Below, in pieces: positions 44,779 through 57,564 of a stretch of DNA of 64,000 nt. Source of the DNA: Turnera subulata (lineage: Eukaryota > Streptophyta > Magnoliopsida > Malpighiales > Passifloraceae); contig JAKUCV010001082.1 in assembly GCA_028386065.3 (NCBI GenBank), forward strand, positions 33,508 to 97,507, written 5' to 3'. Below the pieces are notes generated by a model, which was not told the DNA's origin, did not search any database, and worked only from the letters and a program-made list of their open reading frames with translations. A program made the translations under genes and the position numbers. Numbering within the stretch: the first letter of the stretch is position 1; each line of letters opens with the position of its first letter.

Positions 44779-45029
44779 GGGGTTTTCTATCTTGTGCCTT
44801 AGGGGGAAATAATAAGCTCTTAAAAATGAAAATAAATCCTTACAATTAATGTGTATCATTCTCATAGTGACTGAAATAATCCTTCATTATTAATAATCAC
44901 ACCATACAAATCACTCTTTATTAAAGGGTTATTTCAGTCATTATAAGAATGATACACATTAACTGTGATAATTTATTTCTATTTTTAAGGGCTTATCATG
45001 TGCCCTTAGGGCACAAGATAAAAAAATCC
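44779..45029. mobile_element. Mutator-type MITE with long TIRs, 9-bp TSD
   Basis: The left end GGGGTTTTCTATCTTGTGCC... and the reverse complement of the right end GGATTTTTTTATCTTGTGCC... align for about 100 bp, sharing TTAATGTGTATCATTCT and GACTGAAATAA. Only about 50 bp separates the arms. TTTTTATTA occurs directly outside both ends (44770-44778, 45030-45038). A 9-bp target duplication with long TIRs points to a Mutator-like non-autonomous element. It has no coding capacity. Confidence 0.88.
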
Positions 45030-45038
45030 TTTTTATTA

Positions 45039-46785
45039 TGCACATTTAGTACTTTCAACAATCCAACATCCAAACCTTTTTCCTCTCTCTCCTCTGTTCG
45101 TGCTTTTCTCTCGAACTCTCCATCCCCAATCCCCAAAGTTAGGGGCTATTGTTTGGTCCAACAGTAGTTCCTTAATCTTTATTTATATTTGGTTTTTTTT
45201 CTTCTCTTTTATATTTGAATAAACTAGTAGATTTTGTCGCTTTTTTAGCAACTTGCCTTCTGTCTTTTGTTGTGCTCCTCATGATCATCTATAGAAGTTA
45301 CAACATCCATAATCTGGAAAGTATTAAAGTTTCTCTCTCTCTCTCTCTCTCTCTCCCCCTCTATTGCAAGATCTACAGATTCTCCAATCTCTAGTCATCA
45401 TCTTTTGGGCTAGAGATATTTTGGGATTTGTGGAGCTTGAGTTTGCTTATATTCCTCTGCGTTTTTTTCCTTTGATACAATTACTTGTCTCAGTTATCAT
45501 CCTGATCCTTATGTTGAAGGATCAGTCATGCAATTTCTTCTTTGTAATAAATTTAAGGACTTTTATACTTCCACGCTTGTGTGACTGTATTTTTTATGTA
45601 AGCTTTTCAAGTTAATGATATGAGTCTACCAACCTCTTTCATAAAAAAGACAACCCAACTTGCAATGCATCATTAGACCTATGCTCTTGTTTATTTTGAC
45701 ATGGAAGAATTATTAATGAAATTATCTTTGGAGAGGAAGAAATGGCAGACAACATACTGGAATAGTTTTTTTTAGGGTGGGATACTGGAATAGTTTTACA
45801 TTTATATAAGATTCCACATCCACATTTGCGACGATGTACTAATTTCCCTACCTAATGTTTATTTCTTCAATAAGAGACGGCTAGTTTTAGAGTGAAAAAA
45901 TCCTTTCCCTTCTTTCTAGAAACTTTCAATTTCAAATTGCCTAGTTTGTGCAAAATCGTTTAAGCTTGGCTATGGAGATGAGTTAACCAAAGAGGTTTGT
46001 GTCTTCTTCCTCCACCATCTACCTTATCTTTATGTTCTTATTACCCACTTACACTCATCCTCTAGTCCAAGATGTAAACTCCCACATCAATGGTGAGAGT
46101 TGAAGATTTTGCGAAAAGCACACCAAGTGTTCGATGGAATGCCAAGTCTAGTGTGGATACTACATCTTACACTTCAAGTTAGTGGGTTCGCTTGGAACCT
46201 ATTTTCTCAGTTTCGGATTGAATCGGGTTTAAGGTCTAGTTTCTCAAGTTTTGCTTGAGACTTTTGATGTTGTTATTAGAAGGAGTTGCGAAGAAGCAGT
46301 TGCATTGGTAGAGGAGTGATTGCCAGTGACGGCAGCGAAAATGACGACAGTGACGGTGACGGTGACGGTGGTGGAGTCGGTCCGGATTGGATTTTGCTAA
46401 AGGTTGAGCTGATTTTGGCATGTCGTAATCTTGCCCCCGATGACGGTGATGCCCACTTAGATGAGCAAGACCGACATTTGAAGGTATATAATGGTAAAAA
46501 GGCATCAAACTGGGCTCTGCAGGCTTCAAAAATACCAAGACTTAAAGGTATTATCCAGTGTGGCTCAAATTACAAAAGACCTCCTAAATTTTCTACAACT
46601 TTGGTGCAAACTGTGGAGCCAAAAATTGTTGTCATTTCTTTCGGATTGTGATTAAGTTTCTTTCGTGTCAAGTATTGAAATTTCTTGTAATACTGTTCAA
46701 GTCTTTTATAAGTGTTATACTGTATGAAATGAAAACATTTATTATCTGACAAAAAAAATGTTACTTACTTTTCAACACATACCGA
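45039..46785. other. Intergenic, no supported gene
   Basis: It contains a (CT)n run near 45333-45355. A 121-codon frame (46286-46651) includes a GACGGTGACGGTGACGG microrepeat giving Asp/Gly-rich sequence; no family or splice context supports it as a gene. Confidence 0.45.
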
Positions 46786-47827
46786 TAGGGGTGAGCATAA
46801 AAACCGTGACGATATTTTCGAACTGATACCGACCCCATACCGACGGTATCGGCTTGAAATATGCAGGATTTTAGAGCCATCCCATTAAATCATACCGTGC
46901 CGAATGAATGGGTAAGATGAGTCGGTCGGAATCCTTTCGAACCGTCGGTATTCGGCACAGGCCGATACCGTCAAGCCCAATGCATACAGAGCCTCACACA
47001 AGCCAAACCCAATTACCCAGAGTCCAAAGAACATTACCCAACCCAACCCAACCCAGAACCCATTACCCATTACCCAACCCAAACACAAAACAAATCAGAA
47101 AACTTTCTAAGTCTAACCCTAAAACTTTAAACGAAACATTCACCCACACTTCAGTCTTCACACTTCTCTTCTCCAACTCTTCTCTCTCTCTCTCTCTCTC
47201 TCTCTCGTTCTCTGTCTCTCTGAGCCTTTCTCTCGAAAACGCTAGCCACACCATCACCGCAGCTCTGCCGTTTTCTATCACAATCACCCCTTCCCTCTCT
47301 TCTCTTTTCAGTCTTTGAGTCTCAGCTCTGAGCTCTCTCTCATCTCAGACTCAAATCCCTCCTTCAACCCCTTCACTCGAAACCCCAACCCAAATCCTAA
47401 TTGCAGAATCAAGAACTCAAAAGCCCCATTTACAGTTAGTCAAACCCTAAGCACCCTAATTGAAACCTGATTTTCAAGTCCAAAGCCCCAATTTGTATTT
47501 AATAATAACTATGTTGCTGGAAAATTGGATGCCAGAATAGCTTGTTATTGTTTGTTTTCTGACATCCACGTTCATTTGAGTTGAGTTGAGGTTCTTTTGC
47601 ATTTTTAGATTTCTGAAAATTGCAAATTTGAAATGAAGCATTATGTTGGCTTTGGTTGACCTCCATGCCGTCCGAACCGACGTCGGTATAAATCGGCACC
47701 ATGCCAATCGACATAGAGAGTACTTCGGCATGGAAGCGGTCGGAAAAAAGGGCCCTCAAAAAAGTAATATCGATCACGCATTCGGCACGGCATATGCCGA
47801 TTTATACCGACGTTTTGCTCACCCCTA
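46786..47827. mobile_element. hAT-like non-autonomous element with UTR-like interior
   Basis: The ends TAGGGGTGAGCA (46786) and TGCTCACCCCTA (to 47827) are 12-bp inverted repeats of the type seen in plant hAT elements. Both subterminal regions are rich in short CGGTAT / ATACCG / TCGGCA motifs, which fits transposase-binding repeats. No transposase is present. The flanking 8-mers CATACCGA and CATAGGGG agree only in the first four bases, so the target duplication is degraded. The interior (about 47105-47465) has (CT)n and CCCTAAAAC-type sequence resembling a plant promoter/5' UTR. It ends about 350 bp upstream of the PEX13 ATG. Confidence 0.65.
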
Positions 47828-48175
47828 CATAGGGGGAGTAAAATTGTTTTGTATACTCACCAAAAATTCTCATTTCGCAGAAGCCGGCGCAAGTATTTAT
47901 TTAATATAATTAATATTAAAAAGAATTCAATCAAAAAAAAAAATTAAAAAGAAAGGGGCGCAAACGGACAAAGCTGGCTTGGGCACGAAATTGTTGACCG
48001 CCACCACTTTCTCTCTCTCTCTCTCTCCCTCATCTCTTAATTTTTTTTTAATTTTTTATTTCCCAAAAATCTCTATCTCTTCGGGTCTCGTAGTTGTCTG
48101 AGGTGGATAGGATAACCCACAAATACAATACAAAGACCCAATTAATTCTCTTCATCGCCTCCATCTATCACCACC

Positions 48176-50825
48176 ATGGACACAAATCCCCAACCTTCAG
48201 GTCTCCTCCTCCTCCTCCTAATTCTTTCAATTCTTGTGCTCTTCTTTTTCTTTCAACCTTGTATGCTTCTCTTCAATTCCACCGATTATTGCTCGCTGCA
48301 GGTTATTCCATTTTTTTTAAAAAAAAATTTTCCGTTTCTGTTCTCCATTTAGTGTGCCTTTCTAGGTTTTCCATGAGAATTGAACCGTCTTCTGGCTCAT
48401 GATCTCTGTTGTTTTGATCTTGTTCTATTTGGCTTTGACTTTCGATTTTTCATTTTGTTTGGTCAAAAATATTTTGTATCGAGGTGTTTTCCATCTGGGT
48501 TTGTGATAATAGGCATGCCTATCTCGTCAAGATCTGTGGCTGTGATTTCTAGCTTGGAAAAAAGTATTGATAGTTTTATAATAAAAGTAATTAAAAATTT
48601 TCAGCTGGTAAATTGCATAGAACGTGTTTTTTTCTTTTCTTCGAGTTTGCGAATGCTTGAATTGTTCTATTCTTTTCCCTGCTCCGTGTCTGGTTGCTGT
48701 ATTTTCAGGTCTTCCTTTTGCTCTCAACATATTACGCAGTCTGTGATCTAATATTTCCTTGTAATGTGTTTTTTTTTTTTATTTCTTCTTCTTTCAAATT
48801 GCAGGTGGTAGTCCTCCTAAACCCTGGGAACAATCAGGAGCGTCAACATCTGGTCCTACGCCTTTTAAGCCACCATCACCGGGCACCACCAGTGATGTAG
48901 TCGAGGCATCTGGAACAGCTAGACCAGGAGAAATTGTTACTTCTACTAATTCTGCTGCAAACAGAAATACTCTTGGCAGGCCTGTACCCACCAGGCCTTG
49001 GGAGCAGCAAACTTACGGGAACTCATATGGAGGTATTGGCTAATATCTCTGGATATGTGGGTGTTTGTCACCGAGCATTTCTGCATTTTTCACATATGCG
49101 AAACAATTATAACGACTTATGATCTCTCAGTACCCTTTAATTATGATGTCGTGAAACATCATATGCGTTTATCTTTATTGTGACGTCTTTTTGAGGAACA
49201 TCATTCAGTTTCCTGTAATGTTGTACCTAGATAAACTGGTTGACCCTTGTTTTCAAAAGCTTGCCTGAAACCATTTCCCAAGGGAAATTTTCTTGGATTA
49301 TTAAATGAGCATCATGAAAAACTCAATTTTTTTTGCAGCTTCCCTTTCTATTGGTTTTGTGTGGACTTACATGGAGCTGGCTTTTGTGCATGTACATTGC
49401 AGGCATTGGCTCTGGTATGAATTATAATTCAGGGTTTGGATCTGGAATGTACGGCTCTTCATACGGCTCTTCATATGGCTCTTATGGCTCTTCATATGGC
49501 GGGTATGGAGGGGGAACCTACGGTGGTGGGCTATACGGGAATAACATGTATAGAGGAGGTTATGGAGGACTGTATGGAGGTGGTGGCATGTATGGCGGAG
49601 GCATGTATAATGGAGGTTTGGGTGGCCCAATGGGTGGTTTAGGAATGGGCAGCATGGGTCCTTATGGTGATCAAGATCCAAATAATCCATACGGTCCTCC
49701 TCCATCCCCTCCAGGCTTTTGGATTTCTTTTCTTAGAGTGGTAAGGAACGTTGCCTGTTATCTCATTCTGTTCCTTTTTACTGTTCTTGTGTCCAACTTT
49801 CAGTATAGCTGACGCTTCATTAGCATTGGAATTAATTAATGATGGCCATTAAAGGAATTGCCTCTGCCCTCTCAAAAATAAATAAAAAAAAGGATATTGC
49901 CTCTGGGTATCCTATATCTTGTAGCCGACTCAAGTCCAATGTCTTCTGTATATTTTGGTTATCAGCTCTTTGCTACTATTATCGAGTGACAAACATTAAT
50001 GGCCACTTTCTTAGCTGTGATTGACAACAAAGCTAGGATAGGGTGTTCTGAGGAAGATCACCTTCTTCCCCAGTCTCTATAGTTGCAGAATATATGTAAA
50101 ATCACTTGGTGAGTGTGTTCCTGTGACTGTCATAATTCATACTAATATATTGTCCAACAGAGTACACCATAGCAACTGGGCAAGCTAACCTTGCACTCAA
50201 TGATAAAATATGATGTGGCCGTAACTTTTTCGGGTAAAAAGACGAACTAAATGTAGTGTTCCATTTTTAGGTATTTGTATCTGAACTTAAGGGACACACT
50301 TAACTGTGTCTTCTTGATGTGCATGATCAGTATTTTTTAATGTGTTATGTATTTCCAATTGTTTTTTGTGTTTATGGCAGATGCAAGGTGTTGTTAACTT
50401 TTTCGGCAGGGTATCAATTCTCATAGATCAGAACACCCAAGCATTTCACATGTTCATGACTGCACTTCTACAGGTCTTGCCTTTTTCTAGAGTTCCATAT
50501 GCATACCCTATTATAGTCGTAAAATTATGATGCACTCTGGTTGCGGTGGGACCTTGTATGTGCCACTATTGTTTGACACATTCATTTGCAGCTTTTTGAT
50601 CGAGGGGGTTTGCTGTATGGCGAGCTGGCCAGATTTGTACTAAGACTGCTGGGAGTCAAAACAAAACCCAGGAAAGTTCAAGGACCGGGGCCTGATGGAG
50701 TTCCAGGTCCTCATAATCCCCGAGGACTTCCAGCTCCTCATAATCCCCATGGGCACCAGAACTTCATTGAGGGGCCAAAAGCTGCTCCTACTGGTTCATG
50801 GGATAATGTATGGGGCGACAGTTAG
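48176..50825 (+). CDS. PEX13: Peroxisomal membrane docking protein PEX13
   Basis: Exons 48176-48200, 48805-49032, 49403-49740, 50381-50473 and 50592-50825 have GT/AG borders and join to 305 residues, close to the roughly 304 of Arabidopsis PEX13. The N-terminus is MDTNPQPSGGSPPKPWEQSG with a second RPWEQQTYG. Then follows a Gly/Tyr/Met-rich segment of SSYGSYGSS-like repeats (exon 3), GPPPSPPGFWISFLRVMQGVVNFFGRVSILIDQNTQAFHMFMTALLQLFDRGGLLYGELARF, which holds the membrane-associated part, and a Pro/Gly-rich C-terminus ending TGSWDNVWGDS. PEX13 sits in the peroxisome membrane and docks the PEX5/PEX7 import receptors with PEX14. The 25-bp first exon and 604-bp first intron are notable. The leader before 48176 carries a (CT)n run. 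Confidence 0.93.
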
Positions 50826-52064
50826 ACAGAAAATAGTCTATTTTTCCCGAATCAACCAGATGCAAGAGCTATCGTGGAAGGGTTGCAGATGGATGAAATG
50901 CTCCAATTACATTTCTCGATTGGGATTGCTAAAGTTGTTGTACGATTGAAATAAACGAGTGTCCTATATCTCCCTCTACAGAGGCTAGATTTGTTGAATA
51001 GTACTTGTGGAAAAATGTTCCTGTGCTTAATTTGTGCTGGAGACCCAAGAGAAGGCGGCCTTATACAATACAATCTACTAGTGTCAAACTTTTCTGAGTG
51101 AAATTTAAGTAATGAATTAGTTTTCTTTTTTCTGCCTGGCTGAAATGTTTGTTTTATTCGGAAGGTTTAGATTCAGGGCATTATTATTATCAAGTATTCC
51201 ACCCATATGAACTGAAGGAGTTGATCAGTGTATGGACGCTGATTCTCTTCGACTTAAATCAAGAAGTAACTTGTTATGGTGTTGACTTAAATCTAGAGGT
51301 GCAAAGTATTGCCAAGTTCGACTCATTAAGGAATGGTTCCAGTTGATCAATTCGTGCTTGGCTCGACTAAGCACATTATTAACCTTGGACTAATTTGATT
51401 AAGCTTGACTCTAATATACATAGTTTTATATTTATTATTCAATTTATACTAATTTGATTAAGCTTAACTTTAATATACAGTTTTATATTCACTTAGAGTC
51501 GATTAAAAGTCCTAGTAGAGTTTGTGAGCTTAACAAGTTGAACACTACTAAGTTCAAGTTTGACTAGTTAAGCTTGCTCAACTGTAAAGGATGACGATTG
51601 CAAAGTATGACTGGAGTTTAATAAGACCGTTGATCTCCAATAATTACCGAGTAACTTGACCCATCTTACGCCACTAATTAAATTAATTTCATTTAGTTTT
51701 GATTGGTTAGTTCTGGTTTAATCTCAAAATAAATGAATGATAAGTAAATAATATTACAAAAGTTAAAGATTTTATTTATAAGGTGGAATAAATAATAATA
51801 TTTTAAGTTCAAAATAGGAAAGATTTATTGGGGAGAAAAATAATTTTAGAAATTATTTACTATTTTGAATGAAATATTCAATTGTAATAAAGAAAAGAAA
51901 GAAAAGAAAGAAAAGAAGGGCATTGTTTCTAGAGCAGAGCTTGACAATATAATATATTCTTTTAAAAATTATGAATTTCCAAATTTTAAGAATTTGTTCG
52001 TTTCAAAAATAATCAAAATATAGTCTAAATAGTAATTTTTAATAATAACATTCAATAATATAAC
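50826..52064. other. 3' flank of PEX13 and intergenic sequence
   Basis: Probably 3' UTR to about 51130. Beyond it is AT-rich sequence with a partial local repeat (TAATTTGATTAAGCTT near 51389 and 51451) and an (AAAGAAAAG)n tract near 51892-51918. No gene is seen. Confidence 0.5.
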
Positions 52065-52069
52065 AATAA

Positions 52070-54825
52070 TGAAGCGCCCCGATCCGTATTAACCATACAC
52101 AGTAAACACGTGCCGAAACTATTTTTATTGATGGAACAGACAGTACATCGCAGTAAAAATACTACACGGTAAATCCAAATACAGCATAAGTACAAAGCAA
52201 CATCTGTCACCCACACTCGGGGATCATTATTCAATCCACACTCAAAGATCAATAAAGCAGCACAATCTAGTAAATCAACATTATAGGCAATATAGGAAAG
52301 CAGCAACGCAACAACTTATATGACACAGCAGCGGAAGACTTAAATGCACATGCAGCGGAGGTATGGATCCGGAGTCAGGTGGAGAAGAAAGCAGCAGCCA
52401 TCGAATGTCGTACCTGAACTACGAAGCAACTAGACCTACGGGATAAACCCCGCAGGCGAGAGGTGAGTCCGAAGTGCTCACCGACGAAGGATAAAGAAAG
52501 ATATATAATCAACCATAATACTTTCGAAGTAAACACAGACAATCACAACACAAAGATTCTACTAGACTACAACTGAGCCAAGACCAAAAGAATGCTTATT
52601 ATTGTTATTATTACCAATTTTATCTTCCGGGCCCCGTCACTGGACAAGCTAGGGTCGTACCTGGTTATTAACTAATTCCGGATGCCAGGCCAAATTACAA
52701 TCCGGGATCAACATCCCAATCACAACCAATCCGGGATCAACATCCCAATATCAACAAATCCAGGATCAACATCCCAATAACAACATCATCCGGGATCAGC
52801 ATCCCCAACAACCAACCAAACCGGCCATGACACCACAGAACTAGTCTCTAACCATCTAGTCGTACCACTACTTTCCACGTGACAATTATATCATCATCTC
52901 AAACTCAGTCCAGTTCCTTTACTCTATCCTCAATTACCCATCTTTCCATTATTTCAAATTATACCACAAACTCAACCAATCATCAATCTCGTATAACTAA
53001 TTATTCACAAATAACAGTTCAACATTAACCTCAGCATAGATTTCACAAATCAATAACACAGCTAACCAACAACAGCAACAATATCATAGCAGTGAAACAG
53101 CCAACAATATTCATCTCAGCAGTTCAATCAACAACAAATCATACACAGTATTACGGGCACATATCAAGGGTTATCCATCCTCACCTTAGCCGATTATCAG
53201 TTATGAAATTGTCCAACAGACTCCAAGTCCGGTTCCTCAGGTATCTGCTAGTTATCAACTCCTATATCAAACAAATAATATGCACACATAAGTGATATGC
53301 AAATGTCATGCTACTACTGTATACCGAAAAATAAATACCAATTCGTCTCGGTTACTCCCCCGGGTTAATTTTTCATTATCGTCATAATTCACCATTTATT
53401 TCCAGTGCCTAAGATAATACTATACTTGTACCTATACCCGGGTATTATTCCGGTATTTTATTACCTTGATAATACCCTTTCCAAAATTATTCTTCAAAGT
53501 AATTATTATCCTATATATAGCATATTTTCCCCAAAAATATTATTTTCTACCAATTATTTTTTATTTCCCAAGTTATTCCAGTGTTATACTTATTTCCCAA
53601 AATTATATCCCTTTTTATATTTTTTTTCCAATTAATTCTCTTTTCCAGAATTTTTATCTATTCCAGAAATTCCTCTTTTCTTTTTTTTTTTTTAAACTGG
53701 ACTGGGCTGGACTATACAGCCCATGACCAAGCCCAGGTGCAGGGCCCAGGCCATGGCTACAAGCCCAGCATCACGGTCCAAGTCATGTGACCAGGACCCA
53801 GGTCCGCTGGTCCCCAGCCCATCAACACCGCGGCCCAGGCGCGCGTCCGGGTCAACCCGACCCAGAGCCACGACCCGCGGCGTATAACGGGTCGAACACG
53901 CATCCGGGTTACCTTCAACCCGTGGATGGCACACCTCGGTTTCTACAACGGCGACGAGTGGCGGTGCAGCGAGCACGGCGGTTGGCGAGGCATCGGTGAC
54001 GAGGAAGGCATCGCGGAAGGGAAGGAGGCGGCTGGTGGCGCGACCTGCTGCGGCTGTCGACGAGCGGTAGGAGGAGGTGCAGCCCGTCGGGTTCAGAGCC
54101 GTGGACGACACATCGGTAGCGGAAATGAGAGGCGGAGGCGGTGTCGAGATGGCGACGGCGTGGAGAGGGCGACGGCGTGGGCGGTGGAGTGTGAGGTGGC
54201 TCGGTTTACCCACGCGTGAACAGTGGCCGGGAAGAAAAAAATGAAGGTGACGATGACGTGGCGTATTTGGGTTGGGTGTTTTATTGTGTTTCCCCTTTTT
54301 TTTTTTATTTTTTTCTGGTATGGTTTGTGAGATGAGTTTTTGCGGTGAAGGGTGGCTACGGGCAGATGGTTTTGCAGGTTTTTGCAAAGGAAATGTTAAG
54401 GTACTGGGTTCAGTTTTTTTCTTTTGCAGGCAGATAATGGTGCAGGGGAAGAGGAAAAGAGAGTCACGGCATGTACTGGCTGTTCACATGCCTCACAGTG
54501 AATGGCGGCTGCAGCCTCCACACTGTGCAGCATGTGAGGCGGGTTCTGTCCGGACCAGAAAATAACTAATGTACCCCCCTGACTTTATTTTTGGCCCGAT
54601 AATTCGGGGTTAATCCCGACTTTTCTGAAGATTCCTGGACCCGAAAAATTCCAACTTGGTCCGAAAAATCCACAGAAAATCCCGAGCGTGGGACATGGAT
54701 CGGTTTTGGAATCCGATGCACAAATTACCATAAATTATTTACCCAAGATTAATTTTTATGGTAAATAACTGTGAAATGAATTTTACAGTGACGATAAAAA
54801 CTTAAAAATTACCCGGGCTGTTATA
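52070..54825 (-). repeat. 3' LTR of the deleted chromovirus
   Basis: On the minus strand it starts TATAACAGCCCGGGT, with the consensus TGTAAC changed to TATAAC, and ends GGGGCGCTTCA. It contains GGGATCAACATCCC units (about 52691-52812) and a GC-rich stretch (53700-54220). Confidence 0.85.
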
Positions 54826-54860
54826 GCCTACCCACCTTAAAAGAATTTCGTCCCCAAAAT

Positions 54861-57050
54861 TCACTCCGGTGCTGAAAATAGGTGCGGGTACTGAGAACGC
54901 ATGTGCTCCTCAACTTCCCACGTGGACTCATTCGCAGAGTGCTTGCTCCACTTAACCTTTACCATAGGAATGACTCGGTTCCTCAACTGTCTGACCTCTC
55001 GGGCAAGGATCTGCTCCGACAATTCTGTATACGTAAGATCCTCTTCGACCTCAACATCTGCTGTAGTAACCACATGACTCGGATCAGATCTGTACCTCCT
55101 CAACATGGAAACATGAAACACATCATGAATCCGAGACAACTCCTCTGGTAAGGATAATCTGTACGCCAAGGGTCCAACCCTTTCCATGATCTCATACGGC
55201 CCGATGTACCTGGGACTCAGCTTCCCTCTTTTCCCAAATCTGATAACACCCTTCCAAGGTGCAACTTGGAGGAAAACTCATTCTCCCACTTGGTACTCCA
55301 TCTCACGACGATGCTTATCACCATAACTCTTCTGTCGGTCCTGTGCTGCCCTCATGCTCTGCTTAACTACCTGAATCTTGTCAACTGTCTACTTAACCAA
55401 ATCTGGTCCCACAATCAAACGGAGACCTTCTTCATCCCAACATACTGGACTTTGGCATTTCCTTCCGTAAAGAGCTTCAAACGGTGGCATGCCAATGTTG
55501 GAATGAAAACTATTGTTGTAGGCGAACTTCGCTAGAGATAAATACTGATCCCAACTCCCACTGAAATTAAGAGCACAAGTCCTCAACATGTGCTCCAGCG
55601 TCTGAATAGTCCTCTCTGATTGTCCATCAGTCTGAGGATGAAATGCGGTACTGAAACTCAGCTTTGTTCCCAAAGCTGCTTGCAGACTCTTCCAGAACCG
55701 TGATGTGAATCTCGGATCTCTGTTTGAGACTATGGACTTAGGAATCCCATGTAGTCTCACAATGTTTGCAACATACTGTTTCGCCAACTTATCCAGAGTT
55801 TCTGTCTGTCGGATGGGGAGGAAATGAGCTGATTTTGTAAGTTGGTCAACGATAACCCAGATGGCATCATGCTGTCTCCGGGTCAACGGTAATCCAACCA
55901 CAAAATCCATAGTGATCATCTCCCACTTCCATTCCGGCACTGCCAACGATCTCATCTTTCCTGTTGGAGCCTGATGCTCGGCTTTCACTTGCTGACAAGT
56001 GATACACTTAGCCACATACTCGGCTACATCTTTCTTCATAAGCGGCCACCAAAAGTGACTCCTCAAATTCTGATACATCTTGGTGCTTTCGGGATGCATA
56101 GCATACGGCGTCATATGTCCTTCTTCCAAAATCTGACTGCGTTGGTCACCGATACTGGGTACACATAGGCATTTCCCCAGCATCAATGCACTATCCTCAG
56201 CTATGCGAAACTTGTCTTCTTTTCTACTACGGACTGCTTCCTTTAGCTTGATCAAGTCGGGATCTCCATCTTGTAATTCCACAATCCAGCCTCTCAGGTT
56301 AGACTTGACTTCAATATGGGTCAACAGAGCTCCTGTCTCGTCAATTGACAAATCAACTCCCATTTTCCTTAACTCGATGAGTGAGGACATCAAGTAGGTC
56401 GTGGAAGCATCTTCTGGCTGTCTCCGGCTCAAAGCATCTGCTACAACATTAGCTTTTCCAGGGTGATACTCAATAGTACAATCATAATCATTCAGCAACT
56501 CAACCCAACGTCTTTGTCGCAGGTTAAGTTCCTTCTGAGTCATGATGTACTTGAGACTCTTATGATCTGTGAAGATCCGGCATCTCTCTCCAAACAGATA
56601 GTGTCGCCAAATCTTCAAAGCAAGAATCACTACAGCCATCTCTAGATCATGTGTCGGGTAGTTCTTCTCATGTGGCCTCAACTGTCTCGAAGCATAGGCA
56701 ATCATTCGGCTCTCTTGCATCAGAACTGCTCCCAAACCAAAACCTGAAGCATCACAAAACAGCACATACTCCACTCCTGGCTTAGGTACTGTCAAAACTG
56801 GCGCTGATGTCGACTTCTTCTTCAGTTCATCAAAACTCTTCTGGCAGGCATCACTCCATACAAAGGCTTGATCTTTCCTTAATAGCTTGGTCATGGGACT
56901 GGCTATTAAGGAAAAACCCTCGATGAATCTCTGGTAATATCCTGCAAGGCCAAGAAAACTTCTGACTTTGGGTACCGTCTTGGGCGGCTCCCACTCTAGA
57001 ACAGCTTTCACTTTAGCAAGGTCAACCTTAATCCCATTCCTTGAATGGCA
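54861..57050 (-). pseudogene. Ty3 pol 3' part: RT end, RNase H, integrase, chromodomain
   Basis: The main frame (57128 to 55389) has RT thumb [21 protein letters not shown] and [12 protein letters not shown], RNase H ([30 protein letters not shown]), the integrase zinc part ending CITCQQVK, and a DDE core ([25 protein letters not shown]). A TAG after GPDLVK and a TGA after YQVGE interrupt the tether. The last frame (55187-54861) has PLAYRLSLPEELSRIHDVFHVSML and a C-terminal chromodomain-like EQILAREVRQLRNR...VKVKWSKHSANESTWEVEEHM. The N-terminal 30 or so residues of the main frame are translated LTR, a product of the deletion. Integrase motifs are intact but two stops and the missing 5' half make it non-functional. 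Confidence 0.92.
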
Positions 57051-57054
57051 GCTG

Positions 57055-57421
57055 CAGTCACGGGCATGTACTGGCTGTTCACATGCCTCACAGTGAATGG
57101 CGGCTGCAGTCTCCACACTGTGCAGCATGTGAGGCGGGTTCTGTCCGGACCAGAAAATTACTAATGTACCCCCTTGACTTTATTTCTGGCCCGATAATTC
57201 GGGGTTAATCCCGACTTTTCTAAAGATTCCTGGACCCAAAAAATTCCAACTTGGTCCAAAAAATCCGCAGAAAAATCCCGAGCGTGGGACAGGGCTCGGT
57301 TTCGGAATCCGATGCATGAATTACCATAAATTATTTACCCAAGATAAATTTTTATGGTAAATAACTGTAAAATGAATTTTACGGTGACGATAAAAACTTA
57401 AAAATTACCCGGGCTGTTACA
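57055..57421 (-). repeat. 5' LTR stub
   Basis: It matches about 54464-54825 (shared GGCATGTACTGGCTGTTC and TCCGGACCAGAAAAT). It ends in GGGCTGTTACA, the intact LTR terminus, followed by TSD AATAA. It joins pol near CTGCAGTCACGG. Confidence 0.85.
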
Positions 57422-57564
57422 AATAAAATAATAACATTTTTTAAAGAAAAAAATATAAAAAATATTGTTTAAATATTAATTATAGTAACTGTATTACATA
57501 AGCAAGAAATAATAATTTATTTATTTCCTTATAAATTTTCTTCAAATTCAGTTGTAAGTAGTTA

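Larger units (their letters stand above)
52070..57421 (-). mobile_element. Chromovirus-type Ty3/gypsy element with large internal deletion, TSD AATAA
   Basis: AATAA flanks both ends (52065-52069, 57422-57426). On the minus strand the order is a 5' LTR stub of only about 367 bp (57421 to about 57055), then directly the RT C-terminal part, RNase H, integrase and chromodomain, the polypurine end AAGGTGGGTAGGC, and a full 3' LTR (54825-52070, 2756 bp). One deletion removed most of the 5' LTR, primer site, gag, protease and most of RT. Its LTR is a diverged relative of those at 1526, 6830, 57565 and 61304. Confidence 0.92.

Noticed and set aside
46286..46651. 121-codon Asp/Gly-rich frame
   Set aside because: Driven by a GACGGT microrepeat; no family resemblance or gene context.
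47063..47318. Overlapping Ser/Leu and Glu/Arg frames
   Set aside because: Products of the (CT)n tract inside the hAT-like element.
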